Assembly: GCF_005222675.1 (NCBI RefSeq)
Contig: NZ_STGE01000010.1
Coordinates: 1-64,000, forward strand
Source: Mycolicibacterium sp. CR10
GTDB lineage: Bacteria; Actinomycetota; Actinomycetes; Mycobacteriales; Mycobacteriaceae
Direction of reading: 5' to 3'
Length of the DNA: 64,000 bases
The notes beneath the pieces were generated by a model, which was not told the origin of the DNA, did no database searches, and worked only from the letters and a program-made list of their open reading frames with translations. The position numbers and the translations under genes are program-made. The first letter of the stretch is position 1, and every line of letters starts with the position of its first letter. Below, piece after piece: positions 53,317 to 61,603 of the stretch.

Positions 53317-53820
53317 GTGTCTGTCGCCGTGACGATCCGGCCGACCGCACCGGACGACATTGACGCGATCGGTGCGATCTACGCGCAATACGTGCAGACC
53401 GGCGTCGCCACGTTCGAGCTCACCGCCCCGGATCGCGACGAGTTGCTGCGCCGGTTCGACACGATCACCTCCGCCGGATTGCCATATCTGACAGCGGAAC
53501 TCGACGGCCAAGTAGCCGGCTACGCCTACTGCGCGCCGTGGAAGACCCGGCCGGCCTATCGGCATACGGTGGAGGACTCCATCTACGTCGCACCTGACGC
53601 CGTCGGCAACGGCGTCGGTGGCCGGCTCCTGGACGGCGTGCTCGGCGCGTGTCAGGAGGCAGGGATCCGACAGGTCATCGCCGTCATCGTGGACGCGGAG
53701 GCGGACGCGTCTCTCGCGCTGCACCGCCAGCGCGGCTTCGTCGACACCGGTCGACTTGCGGCGGTGGGGTTCAAACACGGCCGATGGCTGGACACGATCC
53801 TGCTGCAGCGCAGTCTCTAG
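53317..53820 (+). CDS. Phosphinothricin-type GNAT acetyltransferase
   Basis: 167 residues from GTG 53317. VQTGVATFELTAPDRDELLRRF, GYAYCAPWKTRPAYRHTVEDSIYV and GVGGRLLDGVLGACQEAGIRQVIAVI follow the Pat/Bar family, in which phosphinothricin or methionine sulfoximine is acetylated. LHRQRGFVDTGRLAAVGFKHGRWLDT is the conserved end. Native substrate unknown. It overlaps the convergent gene by four bases. Confidence 0.87.
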   Translation: MSVAVTIRPTAPDDIDAIGAIYAQYVQTGVATFELTAPDRDELLRRFDTITSAGLPYLTAELDGQVAGYAYCAPWKTRPAYRHTVEDSIYVAPDAVGNGVGGRLLDGVLGACQEAGIRQVIAVIVDAEADASLALHRQRGFVDTGRLAAVGFKHGRWLDTILLQRSL

Positions 53821-54983
53821 CTGCCCTTGCTCGCCGGTGACGGGAATCGCGGGCTGATGCGCACCCCGCCGAGCCATTCGGTCAGCTCGTCGGCGCGTGC
53901 CGAGAGCTCCTTGAGCGCTCGGCGGCCGACATTTTCGAGCATCACCAGCTGAACGCGGCCGTCGGCATCCTGACGCCACGCACCCACGACGCGTCCGTCC
54001 ACCCACACTGTCGGGCCCGCATTGCCGTTGCGATCAAAGACCTGACCGCGGTGCGGGCCGAGATACCAGTCGCGGTCGAACCATCCCATAGTCGTGACGT
54101 CCAGGCCAGGCAGCAACGCACACCACGGCGGCACTTCGGCTTCCGGCTCGTCGTCACCGGGCAACACGAAGCCGGGCGTTCCGTCCATGTCGATCTCGAC
54201 GGCATCGAGATCTCGCAGTGCCTCCCGGGCCCAACCGAGGGCGTTGCCGAACCACCATTTGATGTCGGTGACGGTGGCCGGGCCGAACGCTCCCAGCCAT
54301 CGCCGCACCAGCTGCGCCCGTGCGGTCTCGGCGGCGACGGTGTCGGCGGGCGCCAGCCAGTCACCGGCGGTAACCCAGCGGGGCCGCGACGTCGTCCACC
54401 CGCCGTCGTTCGGGCCGCGGACGATGTCTCCTCGCGCCGAGAGCAGCGTCAACACCCGGGGCGCCAGGTGGCCTTCGCCGCCCCACGACTTTCCCGGCGC
54501 CGGATCGTACGTCCCGGTCAGCTCGGGCAACGCCTCACGCAACTGGCGGGCCGTGCACGCTCCGCTTCGTCCCAGGTGATCGAGCACTGCCGAACACGCG
54601 GCAGCCAGCCACGCCGTGCCGTCGGCAGCCACACCCGCACCCTCGGCGTCGGCGACGAGGCGGCGGTGCTCGTTAGCGGCCACCCGGTCGCTGGCCGCCG
54701 ACTGGATCGACGGCAGATCCTCAGGACGCACCACCCACAGCGTGCGCCGCATCGCCAGATGCTTGACCACGGTGTGGTCGTCGTAGAGCGCTGCGTGCAT
54801 ATCGGCCACCGAGCAGCCCGGTATCCGGGCCCAGGCCGATAGATACGGCGTGGTCGGATCGGTGGAGTGCAGACCCACCAGCGTGCCGGTCAGCGCGTCG
54901 ATCGACGCCGCCGGGGAACCGGCCGCCAGATGATGGCGTCTGGCCAGCCGGGCCCGCCGCTCGTCCACAGTGAATGACCGCAT
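53817..54983 (-). CDS. Winged-helix protein of the AlkZ/YcaQ family
   Basis: 388 residues from ATG 54983. Tandem winged helices are seen in LARRHHLAAGSPAASIDALTG, AMRRTLWVVRPEDLPSI and RWLGAFGPATVTDIKWWFG; CALLPGLDVTTMGWFDRDWYLG marks the DNA-facing part. Some family members are DNA glycosylases that unhook cross-links or alkyl adducts. The catalytic QxQ/QxD motif is not clear here, so glycosylase activity is unproven. Confidence 0.75.
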   Translation of the reverse strand: MRSFTVDERRARLARRHHLAAGSPAASIDALTGTLVGLHSTDPTTPYLSAWARIPGCSVADMHAALYDDHTVVKHLAMRRTLWVVRPEDLPSIQSAASDRVAANEHRRLVADAEGAGVAADGTAWLAAACSAVLDHLGRSGACTARQLREALPELTGTYDPAPGKSWGGEGHLAPRVLTLLSARGDIVRGPNDGGWTTSRPRWVTAGDWLAPADTVAAETARAQLVRRWLGAFGPATVTDIKWWFGNALGWAREALRDLDAVEIDMDGTPGFVLPGDDEPEAEVPPWCALLPGLDVTTMGWFDRDWYLGPHRGQVFDRNGNAGPTVWVDGRVVGAWRQDADGRVQLVMLENVGRRALKELSARADELTEWLGGVRISPRFPSPASKGS

Positions 54984-55138
54984 CGATGTCGAACCGTACC
55001 GTCGGTCCCCGACATCATCGCGGCAGCGCCGGCACGAAGTTGGGATCGGTAGCGCGGCGGGCCGCCTTGAATTCACCTCGACGACGCCACTGAGGCGAAG
55101 CACGAACGAAGGGAAACATCGTGGAGGGAATGACGGCG

Positions 55139-55642
55139 ATGAAGCGGGTTGTCACAGGTGTGGTCGGGCTGGCCGCGGGTGCCGCGATGCTGGTGGGATG
55201 TTCGGACGACAAGGGCACCACTGCCTCGAGCTCGGCGGAGAGCTCGCAGGCCTCCACGGCCTCGGACACCCAGGTCGCCAGCGGCGGCAAGACCGAGGTC
55301 AAGGTCGACGGCGCCGATCTGGCCGGCCTCGACCTTAATTCGGTCACCTGCGTCAAGCAGGCAGGCAAGATCACCGTGGCCAGTGGGGCGGTCGGAGGCC
55401 AGCAGGGGCTGGGAATCGTCATGACCGACGAGGCCACACCGGTGGTCGAATCGCTCGGCATGGTGGTCGACGGGAACGCACTCGCCGTCGCCAACGCGAT
55501 GGGCGCCAAGACCGGCTCGGCCGAGGTCACCGTCGACGGTGACAGCTACACGATCACCGGCGAGGCCGCCGGCGCCGACATGAGCAACCCGATGGCCGGC
55601 ATGATCACCAAACCGTTTACGGTAACGGTGACCTGCAGCTGA
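55139..55642 (+). CDS. LpqH-like 19-kDa family lipoprotein
   Basis: ATG 55139, ten bases after GGAGGG, gives 167 residues with lipobox AMLVGC. The mature part repeats the LpqH plan: a Ser/Thr-rich linker, VDGADLAGLDLNSVTCVKQAGKITVAS, and the diagnostic end YTITGEAAGADMSNPMAG...PFTVTVTCS with two Cys. LpqH relatives are surface lipoproteins and TLR2 ligands. Confidence 0.88.
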   Translation: MKRVVTGVVGLAAGAAMLVGCSDDKGTTASSSAESSQASTASDTQVASGGKTEVKVDGADLAGLDLNSVTCVKQAGKITVASGAVGGQQGLGIVMTDEATPVVESLGMVVDGNALAVANAMGAKTGSAEVTVDGDSYTITGEAAGADMSNPMAGMITKPFTVTVTCS

Positions 55643-55692
55643 TCGGTCCGGCCGGGACAGCGGCGGACGTGCCAGACGCGTCCGCCGCTTCC

Positions 55693-55698
55693 TATGAT
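55693..55698 (+). promoter_or_regulatory. -10 box TATGAT for the TPR-CHAT pair
   Basis: TATGAT ends six bases before GTG 55705, the spacing of a leaderless mycobacterial transcript. It sets the start of the TPR gene. Confidence 0.5.
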
Positions 55699-55704
55699 TG
55701 CGCG

Positions 55705-57300
55705 GTGACGATGCCAGGTGACATCGAGCGAGACCTCGAGCAGACCCGCCACCTTGCCTTCGCTGCCCACGAAGAGGCGGCCAAGGATCTGCTGCTGTCG
55801 CTGATGCCCGCTGTCGAGCAGGCCGACCGCGACGATCTGATGCTGGAGATCTACGCCCAACTCGGCGAGATCTATCTGGTTCGCACGGCCTATGACGGGG
55901 TGGCGGAATGTCTGAGCCGGATGCGCGACTGCCTGGCGGCACATTCACGAGCCCAGGCCGGGACGGCCGAGATCGACCGCATGATCCGCCGCTACACCCG
56001 GCGGGCCCTTTTCCTGCAGACGGGGCTGGCGGCGGCGCATGGCGAGCACGAGGCTGCCGCGACATCCCTCGGGCAGCTGACCGGGGACACCGTGATGTTC
56101 TCTGATCTCGCGGCCGAACACTCCTATCTGGTGACCCACGCGCAGATCCTCTGCGCCGTCGCGCTCTGCGACGACGACCTTCACGTGCAGTCAATACCGT
56201 TGTGGGAAAAGGTTTTCGACGCGATCGATGGTCCGGGAGACGGCACCGACTTCGACGACACCCTCAGGGTGCTCGCAGGCACCGGCTACGGCCGGTTCTG
56301 CGTCGAGACCGGGCGTCTGACCGAAGCCGAACCCTGGCTGCGCCGGGCCGGAGCGAGGGCGCAGGCACGAGGCTGGCAGCTGGCCGCCTCCAGAACCCAG
56401 CTGGAGCGCGCCACCGCGGCGTGGTCGGCGGGCAATCGGCCGCTGGCCCAGGACCTGGTGCACCAGGCGTACCCCGCCATCGCCGAGCATGCCCGCGCTC
56501 ACGACGTGTCCCGATGCTGGCTCTACTTCGGCCTGCTCAGCATCTCGGTCGGCGCGCTCGACGATGCCGACGAACGTCTCGGCCATGCAGAGCGACACTG
56601 GCGCGAGATCGGTCGGCCACTGCATATTCACCGAATCTTGTTGCAGCGCAGCTGGGTTGATATCCTTCGCAAGGACTTCGCCGCGGCGGCCGAACGCGCC
56701 ACCGCCGCCCGCGAACTGCTCGACAGCTGGCCGCGGCACAGCTGGCTGCAGTACGCCAGGCTCGACGACCATCTGGGTTCGATCTTGCGGGCCCAGGCAT
56801 TGGCCGATCCGGACACCGCCGGGGAGAAGTTCCGGCAGGCGGTTGATCTCAAGGTCCCTGCAGCCCTGGCCGTCGACTCGGTCCGGTATGCCCTCGGCGA
56901 TGCCGATGCCCGGATGCGCTGGGCAACCCACGTGTCGGCCCGCATGCTCGCCGGCGCCTTCGCGGTCGCCTGGGAGTGGGGACAGACCGCATTGGTGAGT
57001 GAACTCATCGAATACCATTGCGCACGAGGAACCTTCACAGCACCCGACGCGTCCCAGCCGGTGGACTGGGCGGACACCGCCACAGCCGCGGTGCCCGTCG
57101 ACGACAGCGGCGAGTACGCCCTCGTCGCGGCCGGACCCGAGGTGACGGGCACCGGGCCGCTCACCAAACTGGGTGCTCTTCCGCCGCTGCGGATGGATCC
57201 CGCAGCCGAGCACGTTCTGGTGCGCTACCGCGAACTCGCCCACCAGCGGTACGGCCGCGAGGTGACCGCCGGCGATGCGGAGTGGTCGACATGGCCATGA
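55705..57300 (+). CDS. TPR-repeat protein paired with a CHAT protease
   Basis: 531 residues (GTG 55705; ATG 55711 is an alternative). Almost wholly helical with degenerate tetratricopeptide pairs, e.g. LMLEIYAQLGEIYLVRTAYDGV, RFCVETGRLTEAEPWLRRAGARAQARGW, DFAAAAERATAARELLDSWP. The last ~90 residues are less helical. No enzyme motif. Its end overlaps the CHAT gene. In other TPR-CHAT pairs the TPR part acts as sensor, adaptor or substrate of the protease, which is the likely role here. Confidence 0.78.
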   Translation: MTMPGDIERDLEQTRHLAFAAHEEAAKDLLLSLMPAVEQADRDDLMLEIYAQLGEIYLVRTAYDGVAECLSRMRDCLAAHSRAQAGTAEIDRMIRRYTRRALFLQTGLAAAHGEHEAAATSLGQLTGDTVMFSDLAAEHSYLVTHAQILCAVALCDDDLHVQSIPLWEKVFDAIDGPGDGTDFDDTLRVLAGTGYGRFCVETGRLTEAEPWLRRAGARAQARGWQLAASRTQLERATAAWSAGNRPLAQDLVHQAYPAIAEHARAHDVSRCWLYFGLLSISVGALDDADERLGHAERHWREIGRPLHIHRILLQRSWVDILRKDFAAAAERATAARELLDSWPRHSWLQYARLDDHLGSILRAQALADPDTAGEKFRQAVDLKVPAALAVDSVRYALGDADARMRWATHVSARMLAGAFAVAWEWGQTALVSELIEYHCARGTFTAPDASQPVDWADTATAAVPVDDSGEYALVAAGPEVTGTGPLTKLGALPPLRMDPAAEHVLVRYRELAHQRYGREVTAGDAEWSTWP

Positions 57301-58511
57301 CCACTGCGAGCCCCACTCTGGTGCTGCGCTACGCAGATGTCGGCGTCGCCACCTATGCCAGCCTGCGGGTGGTCGGACAGCCGGACGCGACGGTCACATG
57401 GGTGATCGACGATGCCACGCTCGCGACCGTTCGCGATCTGCTGACCGACGCGCTGCCCGATCCGAGAACAGCGGAGACCTCTCGGGAGGCGATCGAACGT
57501 GCCGTCACCGCAGGGTCTTTCGCGAACCACGCCGCAGAACAGGAACTGGCGAACATCCTCGGCGAAAGCCTGATCCCCCCGGCGGGATGGCAGTTGATCA
57601 CCGAGTGCGCGGCGTCGCCGCTACCCGCGCTGTTCGTTGCGCCGACCTCGAGGCTGGCCACCGTGCCCTGGTCGGTGTTGGCCTTGAACACCGGCGGCGA
57701 CGCTCCGCGACTGATCGAACTGGCCGACATCCTGATGGCCGTGCCCCCCAACATCGCCAACTCGCCACGCCGTCCAAGCCCATGGGACCAACGGCGCGAC
57801 GGTGCGCCGCTGCTGATCCTCGATCCACGGGTCCCCGGGCAGCGGCCCGACTCGGCGCTCGGATCGGTGCTGGGCAGACCCGACGCGCACAGCCAGCTGG
57901 CCCGGTACTTCGCGGCACTGATGGAGCGCGGGAACGTCCTACCCACGGTGGACAACGCCGTCGAACTGTTCCGCAGCGCGGACGCCGACCGCGGGTGGCT
58001 GGCCGAACAGCTCACCCGACAGCCCAGCAGGCTGCTGTTCGTCGGCCATGCCACCGCCGCCGACGGCGATGTCGGCCGCGCGGATCGCGCAGCAGTGCAC
58101 CTGGCTGACCACCAGCCACTGACCGCCGCCGACATGATGACGGCGAAACTGCCCTTCCCGCCCCGCGCGGCGTTGTTGGCGTGCTCGTCGGGCGGCGATT
58201 ACCGCTTCGACGAAGCGACCGGACTGGTCGCCGCGCTGATCCTGGGCGGCGCGGTGCTGGTGACCGCAACACTGTGGTCGCTGCCCACCACCGCCGGATA
58301 CCGTCAGTTCTGCAGCGCTGCAGGAGAATTAGCTGACCCCATGGGCGAGGCCGTGATGGCGGTCGACACCGCACACCAAGCCGAGGACGCCGGTCGGGCG
58401 GTGAACTCCTGGCAGCGTGGGCAGATGAACCGGTGGCGTGCCGGAGACGTCACCGCCAGCCCGCTGTGGTGGGCCGCACTGGCCACCTTCGCCGTGGACG
58501 GGTCGCGATGA
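57291..58511 (+). CDS. CHAT-domain caspase-like protease
   Basis: 406 residues from ATG 57291, overlapping the TPR stop by 10 bases. The C-terminal half is a CHAT domain with catalytic His253 in RLLFVGHATA and Cys298 in RAALLACSSGGDYR. Supporting segments are LFVAPTSRLATVPWSVLAL (CHAT N-part) and GLVAALILGGAVLVTATLWSLPT. Residues 1-120 have no family I recognise. CHAT proteases are activated by partners and cleave specific proteins in signalling, killing or defence circuits. Confidence 0.85.
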   Translation: MAMTTASPTLVLRYADVGVATYASLRVVGQPDATVTWVIDDATLATVRDLLTDALPDPRTAETSREAIERAVTAGSFANHAAEQELANILGESLIPPAGWQLITECAASPLPALFVAPTSRLATVPWSVLALNTGGDAPRLIELADILMAVPPNIANSPRRPSPWDQRRDGAPLLILDPRVPGQRPDSALGSVLGRPDAHSQLARYFAALMERGNVLPTVDNAVELFRSADADRGWLAEQLTRQPSRLLFVGHATAADGDVGRADRAAVHLADHQPLTAADMMTAKLPFPPRAALLACSSGGDYRFDEATGLVAALILGGAVLVTATLWSLPTTAGYRQFCSAAGELADPMGEAVMAVDTAHQAEDAGRAVNSWQRGQMNRWRAGDVTASPLWWAALATFAVDGSR

Positions 58512-58523
58512 CCGCCGGGGTGA

Positions 58524-58844
58524 TCAACCGCGTGGGACGCGCACGGCGACCGCTGACTCGTCGTCCGGGCGGTAGTACATGTCGATGATGCTGCCGGGGG
58601 TGAACCTCGCCAAAGACGACTCGGGGATGAGCGTCGTTTCCTGCGCCGGAAACTGTCCGCCCTCGGGCCGGCTGACCATGATGTCGAGTTCCACCTCGTG
58701 GCGGTTCGCGGTGACCTCGCCGGTCAATCGCGCCCCGACGACCACGCCACGCGACTTCACCACAGCGCTCGTCGGGACGAGAAGTACCGCCGCGGTGCCG
58801 GCGAACAGGAAGCTGAAGAACAGGAGTGATAACACACTGGGCAT
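58524..58844 (-). CDS. Small membrane-anchored protein (DUF3592-like)
   Basis: ATG 58844 gives 106 residues: an N-terminal membrane helix (LSLLFFSFLFAGTAAVLLVP), then a beta domain (GVVVGARLTGEVTANRHEVELDIMV, LARFTPGSIIDMYYRPDDESAV). The fold looks like the small extracytoplasmic domain of DUF3592-type proteins. A longer form starting further upstream is possible. It sits on the opposite strand between the CHAT gene and the next pair. Confidence 0.6.
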   Translation of the reverse strand: MPSVLSLLFFSFLFAGTAAVLLVPTSAVVKSRGVVVGARLTGEVTANRHEVELDIMVSRPEGGQFPAQETTLIPESSLARFTPGSIIDMYYRPDDESAVAVRVPRG

Positions 58845-58887
58845 GCCCTCAGCGTCGATGCGCACCACGGCTACCGAACCCAACTTC

Positions 58888-58893
58888 TATCCT
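58888..58893 (+). promoter_or_regulatory. -10 box TATCCT for the downstream gene pair
   Basis: TATCCT ends six bases before ATG 58900, fitting a leaderless transcript and setting that start. It means the gene pair has its own promoter apart from TPR-CHAT. Confidence 0.45.
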
Positions 58894-58899
58894 GTTCCG

Positions 58900-60222
58900 A
58901 TGAGCGCAGACCCCGAGGCGAGTGTCGCTGTGCGCCAACCACGGCGCGCGGTGATCGAACGCGCCTGGCGGTCGATCGGGACCGGTGTCGAAGTACTCAG
59001 TGCCGACGACGGCGGGCCGTTGAGCCGCACCGTGAAGCGGATCATCGACCCGCTGGTGCTGCGGCTGCGTGCGAACACGAAATACTCGGCGCCGTTCGTG
59101 ACCGCGGACGTCGCCGACGAGATCTTCTTGGCCATCACCGGTCAGGCCATGACGTTGCGTGCCACCGCCCAGTGGTTCGACCTGCTCAAGCGGGAACGAC
59201 GCCGACTCCGGATCACCACCGGAAACGCCCAGGAGCTGTACTTCCCGGTGTGCTTCGAGCTCGCGGTGCGGAAGGGAGCACCCGAACAGCGGGATCGGGA
59301 CGCAGCCGAGCGGCATCTGCGCGATATCCACGCCGACCGCGACCGCACCGCGATCGAGGTGCTCAACCAGCACGTGAGCGACGATGGCGTCGTCGCGAGG
59401 CTGTCGGCGCAGCTCGACCGTAGCTGGGCTGACGTGCGTGCCGGCACCGAGATCACCGGACCGTTTCTGGCGGGCCTGACGACGGTGCTGGGCCAGTCGA
59501 CCGGACACAACGCCGCCGCGGCACGTCAGCGGGTGTGGTCGGCGCTGGTGGCCGATCACACGCCGTACAACCTTGGCGCCGCCGCGCATCATGACGATTC
59601 GGCGCTGCCGTGGTCGATCGTGGAGCTGGGTCTGAGTTCGTCGGAGCCGCAGCGACCTCCGGTGATCGGAGGAGGACCAGCCCGCACCGAGGGTGACCGC
59701 CCGCTGAACCGCAGCGTGGTCGACCGGGTCCGTGCCACGCTGCGTCGCGCGATGGATCGCGACGAGCTTCCCGACGTTCCGCTGTTGTGCGCCGAGGAAG
59801 TCGACAGGGCTTGTGCGCCATGGGGTCTGCTGGCAGAGGACAAACAGGCCACCCTGGTTGCCGGGGTGGAGGTCGCCGTCGACCTGGCTCCGCTCGACGA
59901 GGCGGCACCAACCCGGCATGACCTGTCCGGCCAGATTCAGGCCAGGCTCCGCAAGGAGGCGTACGTGCTGCACGCCCGCCGGTATCTGGCGCAGGGCGCT
60001 CCGGTGCATCCGCGCCAGCAGCAGGTCATCGACGACCTCGCGGCGTTCAGCAGGCCCTACCTGAGCAGGTTGTGGGCGCGACTTCACGGCCGTGACGTCT
60101 GGCAGGAACCGTGCACCGACGTCGACGACGTCCGTGGACTGCTCGAAGGCGTCGCCCGGTCGGTGAGCCTGGATCACCGCCAGCGCATCAAATCCATGCT
60201 GGAACTGCGGGTGGCCGGATGA
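58900..60222 (+). CDS. Unknown helical protein, CHAT-locus partner 1
   Basis: 440 residues, no family recognised. It is mostly helical and basic: VIERAWRSIGTGVEVLSADDGG, KYSAPFVTADVADEIFLAITGQAM, WFDLLKRERRRLRITTGNAQELYFPVCFELA. A second part (~200-440) has VDRVRATLRRAMDRDELPDVPLLCAEEVDRAC and RLRKEAYVLHARRYLAQGAPVHPRQQQVIDDLAAFS. No transmembrane segment or catalytic motif. Its stop overlaps the next gene as ATGA. Nearness to the CHAT protease suggests that it could be substrate or adaptor; this is inference. Confidence 0.65.
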   Translation: MSADPEASVAVRQPRRAVIERAWRSIGTGVEVLSADDGGPLSRTVKRIIDPLVLRLRANTKYSAPFVTADVADEIFLAITGQAMTLRATAQWFDLLKRERRRLRITTGNAQELYFPVCFELAVRKGAPEQRDRDAAERHLRDIHADRDRTAIEVLNQHVSDDGVVARLSAQLDRSWADVRAGTEITGPFLAGLTTVLGQSTGHNAAAARQRVWSALVADHTPYNLGAAAHHDDSALPWSIVELGLSSSEPQRPPVIGGGPARTEGDRPLNRSVVDRVRATLRRAMDRDELPDVPLLCAEEVDRACAPWGLLAEDKQATLVAGVEVAVDLAPLDEAAPTRHDLSGQIQARLRKEAYVLHARRYLAQGAPVHPRQQQVIDDLAAFSRPYLSRLWARLHGRDVWQEPCTDVDDVRGLLEGVARSVSLDHRQRIKSMLELRVAG

Positions 60223-61310
60223 GATTCGTGAACGAATCAGGTCTGTGGACCACCGGACCCGTGCCCGAGGCGGCCCCGTTGACCACGGTGCTGGAGATCT
60301 GCGGCGCGGTGCTGTCGTGGACCGTCGACGATCCGGCTCACGAAGTCCACATCGCGTTCACCGATCCCGTGCGGGCCGACTGGCTCTGGCGCATCGTCGG
60401 CGAGAGCGGGCACAGTTCGATCGCCGAAGCCCTCGAAACCAGCGATCCGACAGTGGAACTCAAGGTCGCCGACGTCGACGTCGTACCCGGCTCGCTGGAA
60501 ACGTTGCGGCGCGTGGCGCTGGGCCACTGGCTGCGGCGGTGGTGGCCGTCAAGCAGTCGCGACGGCATCGCCGAACTCGATGCCGCGCTACTGGACGGTG
60601 AGGTGGCGCTTCTGACCGACGCGGCGATGGACTTCTTCGGTGAGGACGGCACGTTCGACTCGGATGTCGCGGGCCTGCTGCGCCCGCACGCCGAGGCCCT
60701 CAATGGGCTGGCGCGGCATGAGGATCCGCGCGTGGTCGAGTTGGTGCGTAGATGCACCGAACTGGCCGAGGACAGCGGCGTCGTGGTCGCGGAGTCCGCC
60801 GTCGTGACCGACGCGCGTCGCGACGATTACGCGCTTGCTGCGGGCGGCGGCGCTGTCGGAGGTCGGCGCGAAGCGGTCGCGGCAGGGGTGAGCTCGGTGA
60901 GGTGGGCCGCTGTGCCGCAGGGGATCTTCGATTCCGCCGAAGGCACCCTCGGCTGGAGCGTCGAGGCCGACGGGGCCAATGTCAGCGCGGTGGTCAACGC
61001 CGAGGTGTCGGGTCCCGGCTCCCCGGAGGGTATCGCGGTGCGTGTCAGGTCGGACGGCATCAGCGGGGCGGGCGCCCTGGACGCCGCGGGCAGCGCGACC
61101 CTGAGGCTGTTCGATGACCAGCTCAGCCCGGTAACCGAAACCGCTGCCTGGAACCATGATTGGCGTGACACCGAAGTGAGTGTCGGCGTCGATGTCGCCG
61201 AGGATCAGCAGGTCCGCGACAGGGTGCGTGAATTCGCCAGAACCCGGCTGCGCCACCCCGGTGCCGACGCCTACCTGGCCGAGATCCTCGCCGCGGAGTC
61301 GGACTACTGA
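60219..61310 (+). CDS. Unknown two-domain protein, CHAT-locus partner 2
   Basis: 363 residues coupled to the preceding gene. N-terminal ~190 residues are alpha/beta then helical (LTTVLEICGAVLSWTVDDP, RRVALGHWLRRWWPSSSRDGIAELDAALL). An Ala/Gly-rich hinge near 205-225 leads to a beta-sandwich-like domain (WAAVPQGIFDSAEGTLGWSV, ANVSAVVNAEV, GIAVRVRSDG, LRLFDDQLSPV). It ends with a helix RHPGADAYLAEILAAESDY. No family recognised. The beta domain could bind a ligand or protein. Confidence 0.65.
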   Translation: MRFVNESGLWTTGPVPEAAPLTTVLEICGAVLSWTVDDPAHEVHIAFTDPVRADWLWRIVGESGHSSIAEALETSDPTVELKVADVDVVPGSLETLRRVALGHWLRRWWPSSSRDGIAELDAALLDGEVALLTDAAMDFFGEDGTFDSDVAGLLRPHAEALNGLARHEDPRVVELVRRCTELAEDSGVVVAESAVVTDARRDDYALAAGGGAVGGRREAVAAGVSSVRWAAVPQGIFDSAEGTLGWSVEADGANVSAVVNAEVSGPGSPEGIAVRVRSDGISGAGALDAAGSATLRLFDDQLSPVTETAAWNHDWRDTEVSVGVDVAEDQQVRDRVREFARTRLRHPGADAYLAEILAAESDY

Positions 61311-61579
61311 GAGCCGCCCTGGTCGGTACCCATCGACTGGCGGATCTGGGCCAGGCGCTCGGCGGCCGCCTTCTGCCGGGCTTCGTACTGCTCCTCGACG
61401 CTGCGACCCTCGGGGGTCTCCGCAGCGAGTTCCGCCGATCCGACCGACGTGGAGTACCGCGTCTCGATCTTCTCGCGGACCGAGTCGAAGGTCGGCACAC
61501 CGCTGGCCGTGTAACCGGTGTCCACGGGTACCGCGGGCGGCGGAGCGGGGTCCGGCTCGGTGCTGGGTTCATCCGGCAT
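61304..61579 (-). CDS. Conserved small acidic protein, 91 residues
   Basis: It starts MPDEPSTEPDPAPPPAVPVD (disordered), then a helical, charged part (SVREKIETRYSTSVGSAELA, EEQYEARQKAAAERLAQIRQSM). No named family, but the form is common in mycobacteria. ATG 61579. The 3' end overlaps the convergent gene by seven bases. Confidence 0.65.
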   Translation of the reverse strand: MPDEPSTEPDPAPPPAVPVDTGYTASGVPTFDSVREKIETRYSTSVGSAELAAETPEGRSVEEQYEARQKAAAERLAQIRQSMGTDQGGSQ

Positions 61580-61603
61580 GCCGACCACGCTACTCCGACG
61601 GGG

